Shown here in pieces: positions 1 through 5,358 of a stretch of 7,374 nt of DNA. The stretch lies in contig JAEYRR010000235.1 of assembly GCA_023435505.1 (NCBI GenBank), forward strand, positions 1-7,374. Reading direction: 5' to 3'. The notes beneath the pieces are model-generated. The model had not been told where the DNA came from. It did not search any database and worked only from the letters and a program-made list of their open reading frames with translations. The DNA is from Bacillota bacterium. Lineage in GTDB: Bacteria > Bacillota > Clostridia > Lachnospirales > Lachnospiraceae. The position numbers and the translations under genes were made by a program. Position 1 is the first letter of the stretch. Every line of letters starts with the position of its first letter.

Positions 1-569
1 TAGTCACCCTCTTCTACTAAATCCCCTGTAATAGTCTCCATCCCATAATCTTCCGGAAGCAACCGCACCAGCGCTTCCTTCATCTCATCGATTCCGGATC
101 TATCCTTGGCACTTACCAAAAGTGGCTTTTCTCCTGTCCTTTTTTCTATCAGTACTTGTAGCTGTTCTACATCTTCTCTGATATCAATTTTATTGATAAT
201 AGAAAGAACTGGAGTCTTTTTCTCTTTAAAATAAGTGAACCACTCTACTTCCTTTTCTATTTGCTCATCGTTATATACTAAAACTGCAATATCTGTTTTC
301 TCTGCTGCTTTTCTGGTTTTCTCAACACGAATTTCACCTAGATCTCCTATGTCGTCAAAGCCTGCCGTGTCAATGAAGACGCAAGGTCCCAGTCCATATA
401 CCTCCATCGGCTTAAAGACAGGATCTGTAGTTGTTCCAGCTATTTCAGATACAATAGATACCTGTTGCCTGGTAAATGCATTAATCAAGGAAGATTTCCC
501 ACTATTTCTTCTTCCGTAGAAACCAATATGAATACGATTGGCACTTGGTGTTTCATTAAGTGTTGTCAT
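1..569 (-). CDS. hydF: HydF, [FeFe]-hydrogenase H-cluster maturation GTPase (partial, N-terminal 189 residues)
   Basis: HydF is the cytoplasmic GTPase and Fe-S scaffold on which the 2Fe subcluster is assembled and from which it is transferred to apo-HydA. Only the N-terminal GTPase domain lies in the window; the gene continues past position 1. HydF proteins are usually about 400 residues, so the dimerisation domain and the C-terminal Fe-S cluster domain with its cysteines are outside. Visible motifs are the P-loop GRRNSGKS (residues 19-26), the switch I threonines in AGTTTDP (about 44-50), DTAG (67-70), NKID (126-129) and SAK (153-155), which is the complete G1-G5 set. The ATG at 569 is preceded by AAAGGTGAG at good spacing, and the protein begins MTTLNETPSANRIHIG, the usual short lead-in before the P-loop. 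It follows hydG by 20 nt and is clearly in the same operon. The P-loop sequence together with the hydE/hydG context makes this call firm. Confidence 0.96.
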   Translation of the reverse strand, partial: MTTLNETPSANRIHIGFYGRRNSGKSSLINAFTRQQVSIVSEIAGTTTDPVFKPMEVYGLGPCVFIDTAGFDDIGDLGEIRVEKTRKAAEKTDIAVLVYNDEQIEKEVEWFTYFKEKKTPVLSIINKIDIREDVEQLQVLIEKRTGEKPLLVSAKDRSGIDEMKEALVRLLPEDYGMETITGDLVEEGD

Positions 570-589
570 ATCCGCTCACCTTTCTTTAA

Positions 590-2011
590 TTAGAATCTAA
601 AATCTCTTTCTCCTTGCTCTATCTCCTGTAAAAACTCTGTTGCTTTTTTCTTTACCACTGGGTTCGTAATATAAGCAAGCTGTTTCTCGATTAATGCTTC
701 CCCCTTCTTTCTAGTATCTTCTGAAGCATAATCGGCCAAGTACTCTTTTAAGGTCATTAAGGCATTAGGGTGACAGCAGTTGCATATCTGACCGGATTTA
801 CAAAGAGTCATAAATCTATCTCCTGTACGCCCTTCCCTATAGCAGGCTGTACAAAAGCTTGGAACATATCCCATTTCCAACAACCAGTTCACTACCTGAT
901 CTAATGTCCTTCTATCACTTACATCAAACTGTGAGGAATTCTCCTCTTCTGGTTCTTCTTCCACATAGCCACCAACACTGGTTCTGGAGCCTCCACTGAT
1001 CTGTGAAACCCCTAACTTAAGGACTTTTTCTCTGGAAGCCTTAGACTCTCTGGTGGAAATAATCATACCTGTATATGGTACAGCAATACGAATTACTGCC
1101 ACAATTTTCTCAAAAATCTCATCACTGATTGCATTGGAGAAATTAGCTGTATCAATGTCATCTGCTGCACAGATTCTTGGAACACTGATGGTATGTGGAC
1201 CAACTCCTTTATAAGCCTCTAGATGTTCTGCATGCATCAAAAGACCTACAAAATCATATCGATACATCTCTAAGCCAAACAACACGCCAATGCCTACATC
1301 ATCGATTCCACCTTCCATGGCACGGTCCATGGCTTCAGTGTGATAGGCATAGTTGTGCTTAGGTCCTGTTGGATGTAGGAGCTCATAAGCCTCCTTGTTA
1401 TAGGTCTCCTGAAACAGAATATAGGTTCCAATTCCCGCATCTTTTAATTTACGATAATTCTCTACCGTAGTGGCTGCAATATTAACATTTACACGACGAA
1501 TAGCTCCATTTTTATGTTTAATGCTATATATAGTGTTGATGCTCTCCAATATATACTCAATTGGGTTGTTAACTGGATCCTCACCGGATTCTATAGCAAG
1601 TCTTTTATGTCCCATATCCTGCAGGGCGATTACCTCTGCCTTAATCTCTTCCTGAGTCAATTTTTTCCGTCGGATATGCGTATTACAATGATGGTAAGGG
1701 CAGTATGTACATCCATTTACGCAATAATTAGACAGATATAAAGGTGCAAACATTACGATTCTATGACCATACAATTTCTCTTTGATACTAATAGCCAGTT
1801 CCTTGATTGCCTCATTGGCCTCAGGAATATCACACTCTAGTAAAACCGCTGCTTCCCTGTGGGACAAACCCTTGCAGTCTTTTGCTCTTTCAATTAAGGA
1901 GAATATCAATTCTCTGTTAGACTTATTTGCTTTGGCATATTCCAAGGTATCCTTTATCTCTTCATCGTTTATAAATTCTTCTGCTATAGCAGACATTTTA
2001 TCATATTTCAT
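590..2011 (-). CDS. hydG: HydG, radical SAM tyrosine lyase of [FeFe]-hydrogenase maturation
   Basis: HydG cleaves tyrosine with S-adenosylmethionine to p-cresol, CO and cyanide, and releases an Fe(CO)2(CN)cysteine synthon used for the H-cluster. The 473-residue protein has the radical SAM motif CX3CX2C at C97, C101 and C104. It also has the family's C-terminal auxiliary-cluster motif CX2CX22C at C387, C390 and C413. The radical SAM barrel lies between, with a conserved-looking LESGEDPVNNP-type stretch around residues 139-150 (IESGED). Length and cysteine spacing match characterised HydG, so it should be active. An upstream in-frame ATG at 2092 would add 27 residues that lie wholly inside hydE. 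The start at 2011 is preferred because GAGG sits just upstream and family members begin near this point. The start overlaps the end of hydE by 11 nt, which suggests translational coupling. It resembles ThiH in sequence, but the C-terminal motif and neighbours exclude ThiH. Confidence 0.97.
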   Translation of the reverse strand: MKYDKMSAIAEEFINDEEIKDTLEYAKANKSNRELIFSLIERAKDCKGLSHREAAVLLECDIPEANEAIKELAISIKEKLYGHRIVMFAPLYLSNYCVNGCTYCPYHHCNTHIRRKKLTQEEIKAEVIALQDMGHKRLAIESGEDPVNNPIEYILESINTIYSIKHKNGAIRRVNVNIAATTVENYRKLKDAGIGTYILFQETYNKEAYELLHPTGPKHNYAYHTEAMDRAMEGGIDDVGIGVLFGLEMYRYDFVGLLMHAEHLEAYKGVGPHTISVPRICAADDIDTANFSNAISDEIFEKIVAVIRIAVPYTGMIISTRESKASREKVLKLGVSQISGGSRTSVGGYVEEEPEEENSSQFDVSDRRTLDQVVNWLLEMGYVPSFCTACYREGRTGDRFMTLCKSGQICNCCHPNALMTLKEYLADYASEDTRKKGEALIEKQLAYITNPVVKKKATEFLQEIEQGERDFRF

Positions 2012-3107
2012 ATTTATCCTCTTTTCTAATCGAATTAATCTTATATGGGATTGTATATTTTTTGTAATCTCCTCGTTCTGATACAAGTTCATAGCCTATC
2101 TTATGTATTTTGATTTGTAGATTGCGAATGCTTTCCGCAGCCTCTTCTCCAGTACATATTTTGTCGTTATACAGGAGATATTTTTTTCTAACCTGAATTG
2201 GGGAAAGATTAGGCATTAGCACGTTAGCACCTGCTTCTATACCAAGCTCCCTTCCCTCTGGACAAATGGTCCCAAGGGCTGTTGTTGCCGGAAGCAGTAC
2301 ATCATTTTTTATAAGACGCACTAGGCTTAGTAGGAATAAGGTTAATTCCAGTTCTCCATTGGTTTTGTCCTTAAATGGTGTGTCCTTATGTGAGATAAAT
2401 GGTCCGATTCCCACCATTTCTGGTGAAAACTCCTGTATAAACATCAGATCCTTTACCAGCGTCTTAATGGTCTGTCCAGGAGAACCTACCATAAATCCAC
2501 AACCTGTCTGATAGCCAAGTTCATGTAAATCTTTGAGGCACTGCATGCGATTATGAAAAGATAATTCTTCTGGGTGCAGGATGCTATAATGGGTATTGTC
2601 AGCTGTCTCATGACGGAGTAAAAACCGATCTGCTCCGGCCTCTTTCATCGCTGCATACTCTTCTCGTGTTTTCTCACCAATCGAAAGGGTGATGGCACAA
2701 TCAGGATATTTCTTCCTCATAGCCTTAATTATTTCTACAAATGTATCCACGGTAAAAGCCATATCTTCTCCCCCCTGCAATACAAAGGTACGAAAACCCA
2801 GCTCATATCCCTGTTGACAGCAGGAAAGAATCTCCTCCTTAGTAAGACGATATCTCTCAGCCAAAGAATTGCCTCTCCTAAGCCCACAATAATAACAGTT
2901 ATTCTTACAGTAACTACTGAATTCAATTAAACCTCTTACATATATCTTCTTCCCAAATACCTGATCCGTTATGGCTCTTGCTTTTTTTCCTGCGTATATT
3001 CTCGTTTCTTTTGTCCATATGGTAAGTAATTCCTCGAACTCTGGAGCTGTTAAGCTTCCATTCATTTCAAGTTTATCCACCAGTTGTAGATCCCGCCTCT
3101 TTACCAA
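2001..3107 (-). CDS. hydE: HydE, radical SAM H-cluster maturase
   Basis: HydE is the second radical SAM enzyme of H-cluster maturation. It acts after HydG on the Fe(CO)2(CN)cysteine synthon on the way to the 2Fe subcluster. The 368-residue protein carries CX3CX2C at C67, C71 and C74 in the context EFSSYCKNNCYYCGLRR, the family signature. It then has GGED (about 112-115), a barrel with RHETAD (about 165-170) and GFMVGSPGQT (about 204-213). The start is TTG at 3107, with AGGAAAGGAAG about 7 nt upstream. The next in-frame ATG, 14 codons later, would remove the DKL segment that aligns with the N-terminal helix of other HydE proteins, so TTG is preferred. Of the three C-terminal cysteines that hold the second cluster in Thermotoga HydE, only one equivalent (near residue 318) appears here. 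That cluster is probably absent, as in many HydE proteins, and is known to be non-essential. The sequence is related to biotin synthase and PylB, but the context settles the assignment. Confidence 0.95.
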   Translation of the reverse strand: MVKRRDLQLVDKLEMNGSLTAPEFEELLTIWTKETRIYAGKKARAITDQVFGKKIYVRGLIEFSSYCKNNCYYCGLRRGNSLAERYRLTKEEILSCCQQGYELGFRTFVLQGGEDMAFTVDTFVEIIKAMRKKYPDCAITLSIGEKTREEYAAMKEAGADRFLLRHETADNTHYSILHPEELSFHNRMQCLKDLHELGYQTGCGFMVGSPGQTIKTLVKDLMFIQEFSPEMVGIGPFISHKDTPFKDKTNGELELTLFLLSLVRLIKNDVLLPATTALGTICPEGRELGIEAGANVLMPNLSPIQVRKKYLLYNDKICTGEEAAESIRNLQIKIHKIGYELVSERGDYKKYTIPYKINSIRKEDKYEI

Positions 3108-3145
3108 TATTAATCTTCCTTTCCTATGTAGCTTCCATTATGCAT

Positions 3146-3391
3146 TTACACTTTGGAATATATGGTCTTTACATTGACTTCCGGTATCATACCAAGCTTT
3201 CCTGACAAGGCACCAATCACATCATTTGGTGCATCCATCATAATACTGATGACAGACACCTTTTTTTCATGGTAAGGCAAACCCATTCTTCCCATGATGT
3301 ACTGACTGTACTGGTGTAAGATTTCATTAATTCGTTCTACCGACTCCGTATTGTACACCATAATACCTATAATAGCTAAACGTGTTTCCAT
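3146..3391 (-). CDS. TM1266-family iron-only hydrogenase system putative regulator
   Basis: This is a small cytoplasmic protein of 81 residues starting METRLAIIGI. It is the type annotated as the putative regulator of iron-only hydrogenase systems (TM1266 family), with a predicted ferredoxin-like ACT/NikR-C-type fold. Family marks seen are the opening RLAIIGIMV strand, a helix with VERINEILHQY, the central GRMGLPY segment (about 37-43), a second strand (VSVISIMMDAP), a helix around IGALSGKLG, and a closing strand after GMIPEVNVK. No DNA-binding domain is present, so regulation of transcription is only presumed for the family. The open frame extends 28 codons further upstream, but AGGGAGG lies correctly before the ATG at 3391 and the extra residues run into leader and terminator DNA, so the short form is chosen. 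It is the first gene of the hyd operon, 38 nt ahead of hydE. This position directly before hydE is common in Clostridia and Thermotogae. Confidence 0.88.
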   Translation of the reverse strand: METRLAIIGIMVYNTESVERINEILHQYSQYIMGRMGLPYHEKKVSVISIMMDAPNDVIGALSGKLGMIPEVNVKTIYSKV

Positions 3392-3638
3392 AATGACCTC
3401 CCTTTTAAATTTGTAAAGGAACCTATCGGCTCCAGCTGATGACATTAAGACGGGCTTGCCTGGCTGTAGGCACAAAAAAACCCTTTGCCAAAACGGGCAA
3501 AGGGACAGAATTATCCAGAAATAACCTAGACTTACACTATTCTCTCGTCTTCTGACTCAGAACGAATCCTTGTCGTTTCAGCGCGATTTTACTTTTAATT
3601 GTAATGGCTTTTGGTTGGGCGCACCCTTCCAATGACCT
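3392..3638 (-). promoter_or_regulatory. Structured 5' leader of the hyd operon, candidate attenuator/riboswitch of unassigned class
   Basis: The transcript predicted to start near 3638 has about 134 nt of leader before a strong intrinsic terminator (3474-3504), then 82 nt to the regulator gene. Two hairpins precede the terminator. One, at 3611-3632, has arms TTGG/CCAA and GGG/CCC separated by a 2x2 A-A internal loop, capped by TGCG. The other, at 3545-3565, is TCG-TTCT with loop GAGTC and a bulged return. TTACA (about 3599-3603) can also pair with TGTAA (about 3533-3537), enclosing the second hairpin. Downstream of the terminator GCCT/AGGC (3458-3471) makes a small hairpin. No good promoter is seen between terminator and gene, so expression should need read-through. 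No cobalamin, TPP, SAM, T-box, FMN, glycine or c-di-GMP consensus is satisfied. The regulatory role is inferred from layout; the ligand or factor is unknown. Confidence 0.55.
3474..3504 (-). terminator. Intrinsic terminator upstream of the hyd operon genes
   Basis: Read on the minus strand, a perfect 9-bp stem (CCCTTTGCC with GGCAAAGGG, loop CGTTTT) is followed at once by seven T residues. This is a textbook Rho-independent terminator. The reverse direction has no T-tract, so it acts only on minus-strand transcripts. It lies about 230 nt after the DUF6179 gene's stop codon and 82 nt before the TM1266-type gene. It could simply end the upstream transcript, but a promoter lies between (3645-3673), so it also sits inside the hyd leader and is a candidate attenuator. 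Confidence 0.88.
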
Positions 3639-3644
3639 AAATAA

Positions 3645-3673
3645 AATTTACCATAATAAACCAGATGTGTCAA
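3645..3673 (-). promoter_or_regulatory. Predicted sigma-A promoter of the hyd operon
   Basis: On the minus strand a perfect -35 box TTGACA (3668-3673) is followed by a 17-nt spacer and TAAATT (3645-3650, 4 of 6 matches). A TG precedes the -10 by one base (extended -10). The start of transcription would be near A3638. It lies 60 nt after the stop codon of the DUF6179-like gene, in a stretch with no visible terminator, so upstream read-through may add to it. Confidence 0.65.
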
Positions 3674-3732
3674 TTGCTCTATTTGTACCTAATTGAGAAC
3701 ATCTTCCGCATAATTATAGTTAAACCTAAAAC

Positions 3733-4584
3733 TTATACCGGAAATAAGACCTGCAAATTCTGATACTTGGCAGCATTCTTAAGCTCTACAACAAAATCTT
3801 GTAGATCAAGCAGCAAATAACGAAACAAGTCCTCTTGCCCTTCATATTCCTGCCTAATCAAGGCATATAAAGACTCACGACATAAGGTTAGCAGCTCTCC
3901 TGATGTTTTCTTTTGTGCTAGGTTGCCTAACTGTTTGAGTCCATATTCTCCTAATTTTAGACTCTCTAATTTCGTTCCTATTATCTTTAATGCGATTTTA
4001 TATCGAAGTATAGGGCTGCAGACATTGATAATCGCCTCACTAACCTCATACTCATAATAACTAAGCAATTCTATTATGGATGCTTCCCCAATTGGATGTA
4101 AAAAACTTTGCTCTAAGGCTACACAGAATAGATACTCCTCCATCCGATCGATTCCACATTTCTCCTCTAATGGTTTTAGTACCGGGTAATCTAAGGTCAG
4201 TATATGATCCTGCGGGCAGAATCTGGCATCATATCTGAAGAAAAATTGAGGTAGACCTTTCACTATAGTGTCATAGTAGCATTGATTGCCATAGGAGGAG
4301 AAGTAGGGAATGAATTGATTATAGAATTCCTTGGCCCGCTTTACTTTTTCTATGACCAGCTCATATCCCTTTTCATATCTATTTCTCAGATTTCCCTCTG
4401 TATTAGCTACTATAGAACCCTTTCTTCTATCAACCCTCTCTGTTTCTTCTATACAATATAAGATTGCATCCATTAACATTCTGGCCTTTTCATAGGGAAT
4501 TGAGGTACTTTCCTTACTTGTATAACGCTCTGTAAGTTCTGTTACAAGAACAAGAAGCTCCTCCTGTTCTTTCTCACCTATCAT
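3733..4584 (-). CDS. DUF6179-like conserved protein of unknown function
   Basis: This is a 283-residue protein with no signal peptide, no membrane segment and no recognisable catalytic motif; it is predicted cytoplasmic, mostly helical and rich in acidic residues. I recognise features of the DUF6179 family: an N-terminal PYEKARMLMDAILYCIEE segment (about 30-47) and a central block, YYDTIVKGLPQFFFRYD, running on to PQDHILTLDYPVL at about 120-140. No function is known to me. An in-frame GTG at 4593 would add three residues, but AGAGG sits right against it. That same AGAGG is 7-8 nt before the ATG at 4584, so the ATG is chosen. It lies 12 nt after the DUF6323-like gene, whose stop region provides its ribosome site, so the two are co-transcribed and probably translationally coupled. 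No terminator follows closely; the next minus-strand one is at 3474-3504. Family name moderately sure, role unknown. Confidence 0.75.
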   Translation of the reverse strand: MIGEKEQEELLVLVTELTERYTSKESTSIPYEKARMLMDAILYCIEETERVDRRKGSIVANTEGNLRNRYEKGYELVIEKVKRAKEFYNQFIPYFSSYGNQCYYDTIVKGLPQFFFRYDARFCPQDHILTLDYPVLKPLEEKCGIDRMEEYLFCVALEQSFLHPIGEASIIELLSYYEYEVSEAIINVCSPILRYKIALKIIGTKLESLKLGEYGLKQLGNLAQKKTSGELLTLCRESLYALIRQEYEGQEDLFRYLLLDLQDFVVELKNAAKYQNLQVLFPV

Positions 4585-4596
4585 AATACACACCTC

Positions 4597-5067
4597 TCAA
4601 TCTCTATCCTTAAAAGAATACCGTCCAATAAACCCATGAGTTCTTCCACGTACCTCCCTTGCAAAGTTCTCCAGACTGGTTTCCTCCAAATAATCCAAAG
4701 AACCCTGACATTCCCCTTCAAATGAATCCTTCATATACTGAAGCAATTCGTCATCGGTCAGTTCATCCAAGCTTTCATTTTTATATAGATAGAATATTTC
4801 CTGTAACCGTTCTATGGTCTCCACATAATTGTCCTGATATATATAAGGGGAATCACAAAATACAAAGATAAGTTTTGGTAATATCCCCTCCTTAAATTCT
4901 ACCCGTTCCTGCTGCTTTAAGTTCTCCTTTCTACTAATAAGAAGTTCCCTTGCATCCTCTTCTGTGAGCATCACCCCAAAGTTCTTGGTATAACTGTTAC
5001 ATTCTAGCACCTTTACAAGTTCTTGTTTTTGTTGCTGTTTCATCATGATCTCATATATATCATCCAA
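4597..5067 (-). CDS. DUF6323-like conserved protein of unknown function
   Basis: This is a small acidic cytoplasmic protein of 156 residues. Features I associate with the DUF6323 family are a glutamine-rich N-terminal helix followed by LECNSYTKNFGVMLTEEDARELL (about 20-42), EGILPKLIFVFCDSPYI (about 60-76), and a central LQEIFYLYKNES...LTDDEL block. Near the C-terminus comes FEGECQGSLDYLE. No catalytic or nucleic-acid-binding motif is evident and no function is known to me. The frame opens at a TTG at 5082, but the TTG at 5067 is the likely start: GGAGG (5076-5080) lies 8 nt before it, whereas that same GGAGG overlaps the earlier TTG. The first in-frame ATG comes eight codons after 5067 and lacks a well-placed ribosome site. 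It is the first gene of a two-gene unit with the DUF6179-like gene, driven by the promoter at 5091-5118, with a very short leader. Confidence 0.75.
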   Translation of the reverse strand: MDDIYEIMMKQQQKQELVKVLECNSYTKNFGVMLTEEDARELLISRKENLKQQERVEFKEGILPKLIFVFCDSPYIYQDNYVETIERLQEIFYLYKNESLDELTDDELLQYMKDSFEGECQGSLDYLEETSLENFAREVRGRTHGFIGRYSFKDRD

Positions 5068-5090
5068 TGATATCGCCTCCAATTATCCCC

Positions 5091-5118
5091 ATTATAGAAG
5101 AATACCCGTTAAGTGCAA
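5091..5118 (-). promoter_or_regulatory. Predicted promoter of the DUF6323/DUF6179 unit
   Basis: On the minus strand TTGCAC (5113-5118) and a perfect TATAAT (5091-5096) are separated by 16 nt. The start of transcription would be near 5084, only a few bases before the GGAGG ribosome site, so the leader is under 20 nt. Its -35 box lies 3 bp from the -35 box of the divergent plus-strand promoter at 5122-5150. Confidence 0.6.
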
Positions 5119-5121
5119 GAC

Positions 5122-5150
5122 TTGATTTTTCTTACATTTTGTGGTAATAT
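5122..5150 (+). promoter_or_regulatory. Predicted divergent plus-strand promoter feeding a 5' hairpin
   Basis: TTGATT (5122-5127), a 17-nt spacer and TAATAT (5145-5150) match 4 of 6 bases each, with TG one base before the -10 box. The start of transcription would be about 5157, exactly where the hairpin at 5159-5187 begins. It points toward the ABC transporter gene about 200 nt downstream. AT-rich DNA gives chance matches, so this is moderate evidence. Confidence 0.4.
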
Positions 5151-5158
5151 AGATACAT

Positions 5159-5195
5159 AAGGAATTGCAAATACTATGTAATTCCTTTTTATTTT
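5159..5195 (+). terminator. Terminator-like hairpin at the start of the plus-strand leader
   Basis: AAGGAATTGCA (5159-5169) pairs with TGTAATTCCTT (5177-5187) through 11 positions with one G-U, loop AATACTA, and is followed by TTTTTATTTT. The T-tract follows the stem only on the plus strand. The stem is AT-rich, so termination may be inefficient. No plus-strand gene precedes it; the only apparent source is the promoter at 5122-5150. It could be an attenuator, a tiny transcript's end, a 5' stabilising hairpin or a DNA operator dyad. Confidence 0.45.
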
Positions 5196-5263
5196 GGACC
5201 AAATATGATATAAATAGACTATTTTCTTACATAATAATAAAGATTTAATTAAATAAATACTCT

Positions 5264-5297
5264 ATGTATTTACATTCCATGTTTAACAATATAAGAT
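5264..5297 (+). promoter_or_regulatory. Predicted ABC transporter promoter with overlapping dyad
   Basis: TTTACA (5269-5274, 5 of 6) and TAAGAT (5292-5297, 4 of 6) have a 17-nt spacer, giving a start near 5304 and a leader of about 55 nt. The -35 box lies in a small dyad, ATGTA-TT-TACAT (5264-5275), which overlaps a second one, ACAT-TCC-ATGT (5272-5282). That is where a repressor of the GntR type could bind. The surrounding DNA is very AT-rich, so both calls are tentative. Confidence 0.35.
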
Positions 5298-5358
5298 GAG
5301 ACATAAAATATCCATATCAGTTATTATTTACCAAATATAAATGCAAAGGAGTTTATTG

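Noticed and set aside
235..519. Plus-strand open frame of 94 codons opposite hydF.
   Set aside because: It lies antisense inside the clear HydF GTPase domain, has no good ribosome site, and its translation looks like a compositional shadow. Similar antisense frames over hydG, hydE, the DUF6323-like gene and the ABC gene were rejected for the same reason.
2012..2092. 27-residue N-terminal extension of HydG.
   Set aside because: It lies entirely inside hydE, and the ATG at 2011 has the better ribosome site and the usual family start.
3392..3475. 28-codon upstream extension of the TM1266-type gene.
   Set aside because: It begins next to the terminator, has no ribosome site, and family members start at the METRLAIIGI position.
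3510..3518. Minus-strand CTGGATAAT is identical to a piece of the TPP riboswitch (thi box), and a GGGTGC lies upstream.
   Set aside because: The required CTGAGA segment, the ACCTGA before it and the CCAG partner after it are missing, and the operon has no thiamine genes.
3547..3557. Minus-strand AGTCAGAAGAC resembles the 3' part of the cobalamin riboswitch B12 box.
   Set aside because: The rest of the cobalamin core, including a GCCACTG-like box and the GGTG/AATCC helix region, is absent upstream, so an 11-nt likeness is not enough.
3617..3630. GGGTGCG in the leader was considered as part of a T-box antiterminator.
   Set aside because: It is near the 5' end instead of just before the terminator, and the GGGTGGNACCGCG sequence is not present.
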